DNA from: Prinia subflava
Lineage: Eukaryota; Chordata; Aves; Passeriformes; Cisticolidae
Reading direction: 5' to 3'
DNA length: 64,000 nucleotides
Assembly (NCBI RefSeq): GCF_021018805.1
Contig: NW_026960609.1
Coordinates: forward strand, 2,108,001-2,172,000
Below are positions 24,627 to 37,271 of the stretch, in pieces. The translations under genes were made by a program, and so were the position numbers. Positions within the stretch are counted from its first letter, which is position 1. Each line of letters starts with the position of its first letter. The notes below the pieces were generated by a model, which was given only the letters and a program-made list of their open reading frames with translations, did no database searches and was not told the origin of the DNA.

Positions 24627-25101
24627 TATCACAATCCTGGACTCCTAAACCCCAGCAAGCTCGGTGGAGTGGATTGTGATAAGGTCCAAAAGAAGTGGGG
24701 TGGCGACAGAGGGCTGATAAAGGACCATGCGGGGTCTTAAGGGTTGGCAGTTCCGAAGCACCTTTAATGTCCGAATGCAACCGGCACCATAAGACAGAGA
24801 ACAAAGAAATATGAGCCTTTTTAAAGAGGGGTGGTACAAAAATCAGGAACCAATCAGTAACTTTCAGGGGTGGGGTATGGGATCCCCCCATAGGGGGAGA
24901 ACCAATCAGGGAAAACACAAAGGTGTGATTTGAACATATTGCCAAACAGAGTTGGGGAGAACATTCCAGAACTGGGAGGTGGGTATGGGATGATGGACAT
25001 GGGGTGGGCGTGGGATGAGATAACAGTTGGGTTTGACAGACATGGGGGCTGAACCATGGATGGGGTTTGGGGGAATAAACCATTTTTCAGGGGATACCAC
25101 A
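24627..25101 (-). mobile_element. Solo LTR O
   Basis: A 475-bp insert is flanked by the exact 6-bp repeat GTTCAT (24621..24626 and 25102..25107). In its own sense it begins TGTGGTATCCCC, has a TTTAAAAAGG TATA-like box and ends GGATTGTGATA. A 170-codon frame runs along its sense strand but has no domain. Confidence 0.85.
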
Positions 25102-25107
25102 GTTCAT

Positions 25108-28100
25108 GACCTTAGGAATTGCTGATAAAAGGTCCTCATTCAGGTTACTACTGCTAAAAAAGAAGAAAGGTCTATACACGCTTTTGAAGTTGTTTTTATT
25201 TTAAGGTTAGTGAAAGGTACAGAGTGTAGTGCATTGTAGTTCAGGCCCAAGGCTTTTTATCAGCAGCTGTAACATTGCACTGCTGCTAATGTTCAATTTT
25301 GCTAAGCATGCAATAGTTTCCAGATATTTTGTTGTAATCCTCTTTTTGGTGATTTTGTCTTCCAAAGTTATTTCAAGTTCGTTTGACATAATAAGGATTT
25401 AAGCAGCATGAATGTAGTTTTAGGTATTTGTTTGTTTTATGGTAGTAAACTCACGTTTTTTTTATGTACTGTATAAGCACTGTACAGAAGTTGCCATTTA
25501 ACTCCATGTGTCTTTGCACGTGTAAAACTGATTAGCTCTCAGTTTGTAATGTGTTAGATGGTCTTAAACAGAAAACAGAGAATCTTCCTCTATACATCAA
25601 GACAAAATGCATTTTGCTTGTCAGCCCTCTCCCAATTAAAGGTGAGAGCATCTAAACTAGAGACATTTCAGACCCCTTCTCTAAAAACAGCTGATCGCCC
25701 CTGCCCTAAGGTCAGTGCTTTGGGCCCAAGGTAGGTTATGATAAGCACACCAGAGCTGGAAGGATCTCCTGGGTTCTGTGTGCAGTAGCTTTGGTGCACA
25801 GTTACTTTAGCTCCCCTGGAATTTGCACTGCAATCTCTTGTCCTTATGCAGTTGCCCTTTTCTGTGTTTCATACCACAGTGCAAATTAAAACTAATGTTT
25901 GAAAAAAACAGTTCTCAAAAACAAGCTGCAGCCTTAGTCCCGGATGTCTGTAACTGACCATGGAAAGTGAATAAACCCAACAGAACTGACCATGCTCCTT
26001 TGTGCTAAATAAAGTATCTTACTGAGGATTTACATGAGAAATTGATAATAGCTGAAAGTTCATTCTTCTCATATTGTTTAGACTTGCTGCAATTCTAGTG
26101 CCTGTGTTGCTCTTATTTTGGAGGGAAATATGCTTACAGTTAATTGGCCTAATCCCCAGTTAGCTGAATTTGGCAGAGAGATCAAATTTTAATAATGAAA
26201 AGCTTTACAAATTAAAAAAAATAGATAAAACTTTTGGATATTGCATAAAGCATTCTAAATGTTAAATTGGACATGGGACTACAAAAAAAGGCTTGCTTTT
26301 AGTTCTTCATTCACCCAAACATATCAAGTAGATGCTGTATTCTTTGTCTTAGTGGTTTTGTCTTTCGTATTTCCTAAGTTGTACCAGAATCTTAATTGGA
26401 AATTTGTAAAAGGCTTGTCAAAGTTATCACTTTCAGTGATAGAATAAAAACAATGATATAGAATGGACTATATATTAAATATTAGGTGTTAGATTTCTCA
26501 GGAGAAATACTACACTTGATAGATGTTTTTCTATGACTTCTAAAATACGGTAAAAGAGCTCATTGCTCTAACTCGGGGCTGGTTTTTCTTTATCTCTGCT
26601 GCAATGGTATCAATCTCAATCTATTGCTCCCAATCACTCTTTGGTTTTTTAAAAAAATACTATAAAATTTCACTGAAGTGTGCCCTATTTTTTGTAATTT
26701 GATGTAAGAATATACAATATTCACTCAGTAATAATTCAGTGGAGAATTCCCCTTGCTAATTGAATAAACACTTCTTGATCCTTCTTATTGTCCAAGTTGC
26801 AGCTTTGCTTTTGTAGAATGGAATTGAACAATTGATAGGAAAAGTCAATGGGAATGCATTTATCTGTGCTGCAGGACACATGGCTTGTTCAAAGAGGGCT
26901 CACTGAAAAGTAGATCAGATGTTTTGTGTAAAAACTGCTGACTTAGAGTTCATACATATGCTTCTAGAAAAGCTCTTGCTCTTGTGTAAATGGAGAGGTG
27001 ATGAGGATATGAGGTTGTTTCTGTATAAACATTTTTGGCAGCTCTTTTGCGGTAGAAGAATACAGGTGATGACAACTCATGGGGTGAAAGAAATTTTACT
27101 TCCATCGGGAGTTTTTTTCCTATGCAAAATCAGTAGCGATGGCCTTATGCAAAAGTATTAAAATAGGTGTGTATCTACATTTTGACTGATAAAAATGATA
27201 CATTTTACTTAGATGTTCCTCAGTGCCTTTTCCTGAAGGCATAACAGGGATAGATGAGGGACTACTGGTTAGACTATATCACCTTTGATAAGATGTCAAT
27301 GTTACTGGTTTGTTATCTTTTTACAGCGAATCAAAGAAGTTTCTAAGGTGCACATTCAGGTTAAAAAAATCTAAAGTGAAAATTTTCATGCAAGGATGCA
27401 TTTAAAAAAAATCTAAATCATGAGGTGGACTGTGCTGCATTGATTACTTAGACTACTGAAGTGCATCATCTCTGAAAATGAAGCACAGCCAAGATACTGC
27501 TTTGGGACTGGCAGATGTCATTCAGGACTCAGGGCAGATCATTGAGCACAGCTCACCTCCTCAGCTTTTACAAACAGATATTGTATTTTTCAGGGTTTCT
27601 TTATTAAATTTTCAGGGGTTTTTTGCAAGTTATGGCAGGGTGGTGTGGTAATTTTCATTGTGAAATGAGGTTTTTGCAAATGAAGACTTACCTGGATGCT
27701 TACCATGCAGCTGCACCATACTGTGCATTGTATGTGCTGAGAATAGCAGGAGTTTTGGTCTAATTCCAAGGGCATTTCTTCACATGGGCAATTTTCAGCA
27801 TCATTGAACACAGGAATAAAAATGTCAATTTGTAAGATTAACTGCAGAACAATTATTAGGAAGGACTCAGAGCCACACACTCTAAAGAAAAGAAAGGAAA
27901 AATGGGAAGCGTAGAAGAGTCTGAGATCCAGGTAGTATTTCTGTTAGTGTCTGATCATATTTTGTCTTTTAAAGCCAGAAAAATATTCTGATCAATATGA
28001 AAAATTTTATTATTATAAAAATGTATTGAAGTTCTGATTGTGCATTTACTAGCATCTCTCATTACCCTAGAAGACCATGTGTTGTGGCAGAGATCTTTTG

Positions 28101-28196
28101 TCCAAAGTTCTAAATGCTTGCTTGTGGCCAGTATGCATGTACATGTATTTGGGGTGATTTTATCAGCTGTCTTACTCCCCTCCTGGTGCACACCTG
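25108..28196. other. Intronic DNA without recognised features
   Basis: AT-rich, with no supportable exon, RNA gene or repeat with clear ends. Confidence 0.6.
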
Positions 28197-28493
28197 TGTT
28201 GCCCGGAACGCAATAATCAACCACACAGAGGCAGAGGTCTTCAGTGAAAGCTGCTCCCCACCAAGAAAAAGAGAGCCAGCCTGTTTATTTCTTTCCTTTT
28301 ATAATTTTGTGGGTCTGGAAGCACATTGGCTCTTGGGGTTACTACCCCTTCACCCCACTGGCCATGCCAGCTGTCAACCAACATTGTTTTCAGGCTGGAA
28401 ATATGTAAGCAAAGGACAGTGAACAAAAACAAGAAAGGTTGTTTATGTTCCAAAGCGTGAGAAAGTGAAAGACTGACCCTTAATATTGCAACA
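28197..28493 (-). mobile_element. Short LTR P
   Basis: The segment has TGTTGC/GCAACA inverted termini. In its minus-strand sense it carries TATAAAAGG and then AATAAACAGG, the order expected of an LTR promoter and polyadenylation signal. No TSD was found, so this call rests on the internal signals and termini. Confidence 0.55.
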
Positions 28494-31400
28494 GTAGCTA
28501 AAGAACTGACTCCATCTTACAAGCAAGTAGAAGGCTTTAAAAAATCTCAGAAAAACCAGGGCAACACACCTGGAGTACTGGGGTGGCTGGATTACTCGGA
28601 AAGCCCTCGGTGATGGGATTTGGAAGAGTGAATTAAGTAGAAAGTATAAATCAGAGCTTAAGCTGAGCTCTTAATTGCACTGCTTCTGTCAGTGGAGATT
28701 GACCCACAGAGTAGTCTCCTTCCTTTGCAAACCTCAAGTCTTTTCACTCCTGGCTTATTGGAAGGCTGCATAGAAATGTAGGCAAGTAGCCATAAAAGAC
28801 TCCTGTGCATAGGACATAGTATCAGGCAGCTTTAGGATCTTTGGTTTTGCTCCCAGTTATTGCCGAATCATTCAGAAATAGGAATGATCTGTTTGTGTTA
28901 CACTGATTAGTGAGATTTGTTGAGAAAGAAATTGATGTAGTTTATAAGCATGTATAAATATCATAGGACTCAAACTGGATGAAGTTATTTCATATTTATT
29001 GGGAGCTAAGAACTGAGGGAATCCTTCAGTTGATGAAAAGAATGGAATCTGTATTCGTGGAACCTCTTTTTTTTTTTTTTTCTTCTCCAAGGAATCTGTG
29101 ATCTATAAGATGCCTTAATTTTGCAAGGGGATAACCATTTAAAAATAAACTGTGTGAGAATACAAAAATGCAGGTAGCTATTCTCAAATGAAGAGGTAAA
29201 ACAATTTCATTTGTAAAACTGATTGCGTGCAATTTTAAGGAACAGAAAATCTGGTAAAGCTGGTGGACACTCATTAATTTTCTAAAATAAAAATATATTG
29301 TAAGAGGAGATGGAGCAGGTGGCTTCAAGGACAATGGTACTATTTTTAGCCTTCTAATTCTGTGATGTGAATTAATGGCAATAGAATTAAGGAGAGTTTA
29401 CTGGTTTCCCATTATGCTTTTTTGGTCTACTTCTCAGTTTATCTACTAGTTTGGTAAGAAATTGTTTCTCTTGAGTCGGGCACTGTGGACATTAGCAATT
29501 ATTATGGATGGGATTTTCAAAAGCTTCTAGTAGTTCTTGCTTACTGTTAAAGTCAAAAGGGAAACTAGAGGGAATTGTGCTACAATTTGGTATGTTTGTA
29601 TATCCTGATTGTTGTGCATCTTTTGCCTAGAGAACAAAACCAGTGTAATTTCTTCAAACATATTTTAAAAATTAGTTGTATTTCATGTCTTTAGATAGAT
29701 AATTGATGCAATGTCTTATGGGGATAGACAGCTCAGCCAGCAGCCAAATCTAATCTCTCTCAGTCACTGGAATGCTGTGGAGTGTGGGCTTTCTCCTTCT
29801 GCTTCTTTCGCAGCTCCAGCCTCCACACAGACTTATGGCTGATCAGCAGCTCTTTGTGCAGAAACGTGATTATGTTGGTTGAGAGTGCAGAGACTTGTAT
29901 GTTACAAATTGGAGCTGGTAAGTTCTTGTAGCACAGCCTCAAACATCCGTATCTTATAGGAATTGTGTAGGAGGGACAAGAGTAGGAGCTCCAAGGAAGT
30001 CAGTGATAGACTACACTGACAGTGTAGAAAACTATGGATGGATTTGTTGTCCCGCATTGTTACATAAAAATCATATATATTGACTGTAATGGCAGGCAAG
30101 GCAGCAACCCCATTGCTTAGTTTGGGACATATCATTTCAGCTCATACAGGATTTTTCCTTCTGCTCTGCTTGAGGCAAGAGCTGGTAATGCTAATTACCG
30201 GATTAAGCGAAGGAGAGACAAAAAGCAGTCAGTGATGTCTCAGTCTTCACACATTCTGTTCCTCTTGCTCTCTCTTTTTAATGCCCTAAGGGTGCCTGCT
30301 GTAGAGTTTAATTGCTTGATTTGGTGCATCGAGAGAAAGAATGTGACACACCACCCTGCACTTGTTTGTGCTCTGCCCATTTGTCAGTGATAGAAACCAA
30401 GAAGAGGTCATGTGAGGGCAGTCAGAAAAGAGCGGCCATGCCGGGAACACAGTTCCACTACACTGGGCTCCTTTCATGCCTTCTGTGTGAATAGGGGTCA
30501 GAGCTGCAGCAAATGTTGTGGAATTAAGTGGTGATTTTATGCAGACACATCTAAATGGGATGGACTGAGGAACCCCACCCCATGCTGGAAACAGTGTGTT
30601 ATCCTTTCAGGGCAGGTGAGAAGGGCTAACCATGAGTGGCTGATGAATGGGAGTGACTTTGGAGGAAAGCAATTATGGGCCTGATTCTAGAAAACCCTCT
30701 TGTACTTGCTGTTTGTGTGACACAAGCCTGATGATATACTAGGGAGACAAGGAGTTTAGCAGTCGCAGAAGGAGCTGTTGAAGACATCCTCCTTAATCAA
30801 AAAACTCTGTCACTTGAAGGAGTTAGGGGGTGTAATCTTGTATGCTGTTTGTGTGTTTGCATTTAAGTCTACACTCTCTGGGCTGCCTTGTCTCCCTAGC
30901 ATTGTTTAGGGTGAAGTGTAGTTAATGAAGGTGCAGTTTTATGCTGACATGCTCCGCCACTTACGAAGTGTTACAGATCCATTTACAAAAATCCTGAGAA
31001 CCCAGTTTCATTGGTGAGTGTTGATGGGGTGCAGTGCGGTCTCCTATGGGAGTTGTAATCCATATGCTGTAACTCCTACAGTCGGGTATTGTCAGTGGCA
31101 ATGTGACACTTGAAAGAAAAGCCCACAAACATTTAGCGGGATATAGCTATACTGGTGGTGCTGGCCATTTTACATCTTTGCAGAGATAATAGAAGTGAGG
31201 GAAACTTATAGAAAGCAGTTACATTCTTTTTGAGAATGTTATATTAAATGTCAAGTATTTTCTCTTTCTGTATTCCATCAACTTGCTAGCTCTCTGATGC
31301 ATGCAATTTCAAGGCTGTCTTCTGTAGTGTTTCCAGTGAAAAAAAATTCAGCTTATAGCAGACATTTTCTTAGTCTTTAAGTATACGACACTGTGTTTGG

Positions 31401-32590
31401 ATTGTTAGATTTCATTCCATCTGTGTGTTTCATATGTTCAGCCCTCCTACTGCTCCAATTTGTGGTCACCTTTCTTCACTATGTGAGGGAAAGGACATGC
31501 GTAGCTGGAAAGGATTCTTGCTGATAGCTCCACAGTTGTGGTCACAGCTGGTACTCTCTTACCCTGTTTCTGGGTAGCCCAGTGCAGGGTTAATTGCAGA
31601 GTTTGTGCAGCAGGGAAGGACCAGATTTAAAGGTCTCTTTCTGTTTCCTGGTGTTTCAGCTCATATAAAGAAATATCTAAAAGTATGCAAATACAATGAA
31701 AAAAAAAACCAAAAACAATTCATGCTTTGAAAGGTTTCTAATGGCCTTGTAGTGGATGAAAAGCAGCACAGGTTAATGGGGAAATTTTCTAGGCTGAAGT
31801 GTTTTGAAATGGAAGAGAAGGCAGGCAGAGCATCCTGGACTTTGCTGGGCATGTTTGTCAATATACAAATAGTTTCAATTGCTTCAAAGAGGATCAGTAA
31901 ATGGAATTATTGAAAAACAGGAAAAAATGTGTTTGATATTGCTTTTCCTTGCTCAGTGAAACTTTATTTTGTTCTGTTTCCATTTACTTCCAAAATTTAG
32001 AATCAGCTTCCAAATATACTTGCTCTTACACAAAAGCAAGGCTGAAAAGCAGGAGAAGCTATCTTGAGTGGTTTCCTTTCCAAACACTTCTCTGGGAAAA
32101 CATGCCTTTCAAGTTGAATCCTTTCCTGTTGCTTGTGTTTGTCAGTTAGTGGCTAAAAAGTGAAACTCTGACACTATTAACTTTGGGTAAAACTTAAGCA
32201 TTATTTTTCAGATAAGGGAGAAAAACAAAATAAGTTGTTTTTCTATGTAGTATTGCTTGAACTTTTGTGTTGCAAAATGTTTATTTTCTCTTCTAGCATG
32301 GATGGAAGTTGCAGTGTAGGCAGAGAGATGTCAAGAATGATTTAGCAGTTTAATGCTGTGCATGTTCTCCTTTACTCTCAAGTTTTTACCCTTCCTCTGC
32401 CAGGGTACCCTCTTGACATTGGGGTTTTTAGCAGGAATTAATTGTCGCCAGTTAGCAGTTGAGATGCACCTTCTTTGCTGTATAAATGCATCGTTAGAAT
32501 TATCTGTTAGCTAATATATAGGATTACCTGTAGTGTGGAGTAGTACTTCTTTAGAACATGAAGCCTTTCAAGCAGAGTTGAGGAAATTCC
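28494..32590. other. Intronic DNA without recognised features
   Basis: No exon or bounded repeat was seen. Homopolymer T tracts occur (for example 29066..29080). Confidence 0.6.
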
Positions 32591-33025
32591 TGTGTTATAA
32601 ATGCATATTATATAATTGGCTTTTCGCACATATTAAAATGAATATCCTATGTGTTATGTTGGGAAGTTATGCTGTATTCAGATAGTTTCTTTCAGTAATA
32701 TGGTAAATGTAGTTTTTAGGTTATAGAATAATAGTAAAATAGAAACTATGTTATGTAAACATGCTTTTGTAATTAGCTTGAGAAATAGAGAAGATAACCA
32801 AAGAATTTTTTCACAGTATCCTAGCTTGATAAGAGATAGCAGCAACGACTCGAAAAAGGCTCTGAGAAAAGATTTATGGCATAGCCTGCGACTGAATGGA
32901 GCCATGAGAAGACCAGATTTATAGATGGAAGGGAGAAGGAGGGGGTTAAGAATAAACAGGAACACCTATGATTTGAAAGGAATGTTTGAATCATGTATGT
33001 AATGTATGAATATTCAACACACTAG
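32591..33025 (+). mobile_element. Diverged E-like LTR
   Basis: It starts TGTGTTATAAATGCATATTA, close to the start of the E LTRs. It then follows the E order of motifs (GGAAGTTATGCTGTATT, AATGTAGTTTTT) and has AATAAACAGG near 32953. The end near 33025 is approximate. It directly abuts the broken pol end of ERV I, so the junction may be a recombination point. Confidence 0.5.
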
Positions 33026-33049
33026 TGTTTTTAAGGGATGAGTTTTTTG

Positions 33050-33361
33050 TTAAGCGGTGTACCCGCATGGTGAATCCCATGTGAAGGTATCCAGGCGCCT
33101 GTAAAAGAATACTTTGATTAAGAGAGGATCTCCTCCTCCTTGGTCCTTTTTGGATGTTCTTGGCACTTTTCGTGCACTGTCCCATTGAAAAATCACCCCA
33201 TGGAGGTGTGGCAGTCTACCCATAATGATGAACTTAAAAGGCAGGTCCGGGTCACACCGGTTGGCCTGCTGGGTAGACATGGTGCCTTGGACCTTTTCCA
33301 GGGCCTTCCGTGCCTCTCGGGTAAGTGTCCTATGAAAACTTAGCTCCTCTCCCCCTTTCAA
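33050..33361 (-). pseudogene. ERV I RT connection domain, truncated
   Basis: This continues the reverse transcriptase after a stop and a frame change at about 33366. Residues 13 to 62 of the frame carry connection-domain features: an LTREARKALEKV helix, a DPDLPF block and the LHGVIFQWD motif that ends the thumb-connection region in class II RTs. Downstream of this the frame is lost and retroviral similarity stops, next to an E-like LTR. RNase H and integrase should follow but are absent. Confidence 0.7.
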
Positions 33362-33365
33362 TAAA

Positions 33366-34225
33366 TCAAAAAGGGGCCAGGTCTTCAGTGGTCAGACCCA
33401 GCCAGGGCCGCACCCAGTTCAATGCCCCACACAGTTGATGGACATCCGCAAGGGTACTAATTTTGGTCTTTACTGCCAATTTTTGCGGCACAATGGTCCG
33501 CTTACCGATCTCCAGCCCTAGGTACCTCCAAGATGGCATCCGCTGAACCTTGTCCTCCTGCAGCTCGAATCCTGCAACAACCAATGCACTGATTGTGAGG
33601 TCAAGCGTGTGGGTTAGCAGGTCATCGTTGGGGGCGCAAATGAGGACATCATCCATGTAATGATGGATAATGACCTTCTCTGTGGCTGTGAGGACTGGGC
33701 ACAGCAAGGAAGCGACATACCATTGGCAAATCACCAGGCTGTTCTTCATCCCTTGCGGGAAAACTCGCCAATGGTAGCATTTTCTTGGGGCCTCTCGGTT
33801 GATAGAGGGAACCGAGAATGCAAACGGTGGGGCATCGTCAGGATGTAGGGGAATTTGGAAAAAGCAATCTTTGGTGTCAATGACTGCCAATTTCCAATCT
33901 TGGAGGAGCATGGTCGGGGAAGGCACCCCTGGCTGGAGTGACCCCATATCTTCAATGACGTTGTTAATTTGCCTGAGGTCATGAAGGAGCCGCCATTTGC
34001 TTTTGTCAGCCTTATGGATGACAAAAAGGGAAGAATTCCACGGTGAAGTGGTCTCCTCGATGTAACCTTTTCTCAGCTGCTCTTCCACGAGCTCATGAAG
34101 CGCCTTTAATTTTTCTCTCGAGAGTAGCCACTGCTCTACCCACACTGGTGTGTCTGTTTGCCAATTCAGCTTCTGGGTAGGGCGCTTCTCAGCTACCGCT
34201 GCCCAAAAATCCTGTGAGGGGTCTA
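33366..34225 (-). pseudogene. pol: ERV I reverse transcriptase fingers-palm
   Basis: The enzyme would copy retroviral RNA into DNA. From the Met at 34145 the frame runs 259 codons, and it is open upstream to about 34225. Visible class II RT motifs are WRLLHDLR (residues 51 to 58), motif A VIDTKDCFFQ (88 to 97, catalytic Asp 90), PQGMKNS (130 to 136, where the family Pro after Ser is Leu) and motif C YMDD (163 to 166). All three catalytic Asp positions are present. A TGA at 33366..33368 ends the frame and the connection domain continues in another frame. Upstream, a TAG in the protease tail (near 34242) lies between pro and pol. Confidence 0.88.
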
Positions 34226-34958
34226 GGATGTGAGTTGTGACCCCCTAAGGGGCCATGAGGTCTTGTCCAATCAAAGGTACCTTATAATCTAAAATGAAAG
34301 GGCAGAGGCTTGCAAATTGCCCTTTCGGCCCCTCAATTTGGACCACGTCCTTTGATTGTTTAGCTAATTGGATGCCTCCTACACCCTATACGTGTCTGGC
34401 CACATTTTGCAAGGCCCAATGTGACAGCCAATACCGTTCAGGCATGGTTGTCACATATGCTCTGGTATCCAGGAGACCCTCAACATCCAGAGTCTTCTCT
34501 CCCACCCTAAATTTGCATATTATTTTCGGTTTGTCAGTGGTGATCTTCTGGACTGGGCAGGCCGAGAGGACATCATCTTCTGTGGGGTCCACGGTAGGAA
34601 TGGCCTGCGCTACAACCAGACCTCCTGCGAGGAATGTTGGCAGGTGGGAGCAATGCAGCCAGAGAACGAGGCCGCTGGGATTAGTTCTGAGTTTTCCCAG
34701 GATAACCTCGATCTCCTGCAGAGTGTATTTGCAATCCCTGATGATGAGGAACTCACCTTCGATCTGAGGCCAGTATTCTAGCTCGCTAGGGTCAGCAGGG
34801 AGAAGATGCCAATCATCATCATTCAGGAGCAAAGGCTTTGTCAGCTGCAACCTGTAAGGTTCAGAGGAAGAGATTGTTGTTAGAATTGGTCTGGCTAGAT
34901 CGCATTCAAAAGGTTTTGTCATGTCCAATAGATTGTCCATAGAACTGGACTTTGTCAT
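34226..34958 (-). pseudogene. pro: ERV I protease with dUTPase-like N-terminal part
   Basis: The retroviral aspartic protease matures Gag and Pol. The 190-codon frame ends in a protease start: GLLDTRA at residues 161 to 167, where the active-site triad should be Asp-Thr-Gly. Here the Gly is Arg (residue 166), which should abolish activity. The protease tail continues in another frame to the LIGQDLMAP motif near 34250. Residues 90 to 122 (a PSGLVLW to AGGLVVAQAI stretch) resemble the C-terminal part of a retroviral dUTPase, as fused to pro in betaretroviruses. That assignment is less sure. Confidence 0.7.
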
Positions 34959-35096
34959 GATCCCTCTACATGAGAAGGCACTGTTGTATCAATTGAGTGT
35001 TTCCCCTTCCCATTGTTCCCTGCCCGGTCCACCCTATTTATGTCCTGGCACATGGTGGACTCACGGTCCCCATCTAGTTTTTTTGAACCCTTGGGT

Positions 35097-36571
35097 TCAG
35101 CCCAGGTTTCCCTCCCTCAGGTTTCTCCTGTCTCCCCTGTTTTTATTTTTAAAGTCCTCGAACTCCTTCTTGAGTGGACACTCGGACATCCAGTGTCCAG
35201 ACTGTCCACATAAAATGCAGGATTTATCTGGAGGACGCCGAGTCTGGCGAGGCAACGGAATGTTGGCAGGCCGAGCAGATGAATCTATGATGATGGCGTC
35301 AGCAGCTGGAGCCTTCAGGGGATGATTCTGGGTCATGTGTCTTGGATGTTGTCTTGGAGGAGGGTCCATGAAAGGAACCTTCACTTGGCAGACCTGTAAC
35401 ATACTTCTCAAGGTCCGAGGGGGGTCTAGAAGAAGACTGAGGATTGCGGCACGGCAGGCATCATTTGCATTAAGAAAGGCAATCTCCTCTAGTATTCCCT
35501 CCCTGGCATGTTCTGTTTTGACTTGGATTTCAATGGCTCATGTGAGCCTCTCTACAAAGTCTACAAAGGATTCCAATGGCCCTTGTCGAATCTGCGTGTA
35601 AGGTGGAAGGGGACCATGTGGCTGCAGACTGAAAAAAGCCTTGCCTGCTAATTGTTTCAGGATTTCAAGGTCTGGGACAGGAATGGCGGCAGACTGCGCT
35701 GGGGCAGTGACCCATTGTCCCTCACCATAAAGATGTTCTAGGGTCAGGGCATAGCCCTGTTCATCCACTGCTGTGTCTGGGTTCAAGAGCAAATCAGGGA
35801 GGGCGTCTTGAGCAGCTGCCTCCATGCCCGTTCCCAGAGTTTATACTCTGTGGATGTCACGAGGCAGGAGAACAACTGTTTGATGTCAGCTGGAACTGCC
35901 ACCACACCTGCAAGATCAGCAGCGAGAAGTCCCTGAAAGTAGGGACTTTCCCTACCATATTCTTTGTGGGCTTTACAGAGGTCCTTGATAATAGATTGGG
36001 AGAAGGGGTGCCAATTGGGATGAGTGCCTTGCCGTCTCCTGCCTCGTTTAAATGTGACTGGGGCAAGTTTTGGAATTTGGTCTGGGTCCTGGGTTTCAGG
36101 CTCCTGCCCCTCATCTTCCTGGTTTCCATCATGGGAACGGGGAAGGGGGGAGTGGGAACCGATGGGGGGCTTGGGAACCAGAGCTCCAAGATGGCTGCCT
36201 TCAGGGAGGGAGCGTGGTTGGGGCAGTAGTCAATGACACCCTAGGGGCATGTCGGTGGGCAGGGTGAGTGGGTGGGGTTTTCAGAGAAGGCGGGGAAAGG
36301 ACATGGTGAGAAGTGGGAGGAGTTGGGGATTGAAAAGGGTTGGATGAGTGAAAGGGATTATGGGAAGGAGAAGGGAAGGACACAGAGGACCATCTGGCCA
36401 CGTGGTCGCGGCCATTTTGTGTCCTGAGGGAGTGGGCACAATTTTGAGGTGGCTCAGCCTCTGCATAGCTAAAACGAACTCTGGCCTTTCTAACTGGGAA
36501 ATGTGGGGGTGGGCAAGGTTCTCGGAGTGCCTGGCCAGGGTAACTTGAGAAGTCCTGAGCAGTCTGGCCAA
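35097..36571 (-). pseudogene. gag: ERV I gag: proline-rich region, capsid, nucleocapsid
   Basis: Gag forms the virion core. On the minus strand a proline-rich linker (36571 to about 36000) leads to capsid. The capsid major homology region appears as QGPLESFVDFVERL at the end of the 35538..35825 frame. One in-frame TGA (35535..35537) follows it directly, after which capsid and nucleocapsid continue. A zinc knuckle C-X2-C-X4-H-X4-C lies at residues 65 to 78 of the 35097..35411 frame. At least one frameshift separates linker and capsid (about 35900). Confidence 0.85.
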
Positions 36572-36580
36572 GACTGTTCG

Positions 36581-36613
36581 GGTGGGGGGGGGGGGGGGCG
36601 GGGAACCTGGGGG
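36581..36613 (+). other. G-rich tract, possible G-quadruplex
   Basis: A run of 16 or more G, then GGGG and GGGGG blocks with short loops, sits exactly at the left edge of LTR H. On the minus strand of ERV I it is C-rich gag linker. Confidence 0.6.
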
Positions 36614-37238
36614 TGAGACACTAATTTTGAAACTTTGAGAAAAGCTAAGGTTACAGTTAACAATAGATGTTGCTGATTTAGCTGAAATGAATAGATAAGC
36701 TTTGCTGAAATCAGTTAAAAGTTAGAAGATGGTTAAAAGAAACCGGATTTAAGATAAGCTACCCCGGATCTAATAACTCATTGCTTGTCAAACAGAGAAA
36801 CTAATCAATACAACACAAGACTTCCTGTTTCCAGAAACCAACTAAAATAGTCCTGGAAAACAGGAAACAGGGAGTTCTACCATCCATCAATCACATCTGC
36901 ATTGAAAAGGTTGAAAGTTTAGAAAAAGGAAGACTCATTTTACTTCCTCCTTTTGGTTACCACTCCTCACAAAAAGACCACCGACCCATTTCAGGGAACA
37001 AACTACGTATGCTTAATAGCCTTGTTGTCAATTAGCACACGAAGCGGAGAAGAGGAAGTGACAGGGATAAGAATATGCATTTGTATTTTGTGTATTCAAC
37101 ATTTTTGTAAATAAAAGACTCTGTAATTACCTGTGATTTTGGAAGTGTGCATTAGGGAGCTATCCCACATGCTGCCCGGCGTCGCAATAAACATACACTT
37201 TCTAACTTTAACTGTTAGAGAGTCTTTTGTCTGTCACA
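36614..37238 (+). mobile_element. LTR H inside ERV I gag
   Basis: It begins TGAGACA and ends TGTCACA, near-perfect inverted termini. It contains AATAAAAG (about 37110) and AATAAAC (about 37187), followed by a U5-like tail. It lies between the matrix and proline-rich parts of ERV I gag, so it interrupts that gene. No TSD was found: the left flank is GGGGG and the right flank GTTGAA. Confidence 0.65.
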
Positions 37239-37271
37239 GTTGAATATTGATATTAGATCGATATTCATATT

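Noticed and set aside
24571..25083. 170-codon minus-strand frame
   Set aside because: It coincides with LTR O, is Pro/His/Ser-rich, and has no domain.
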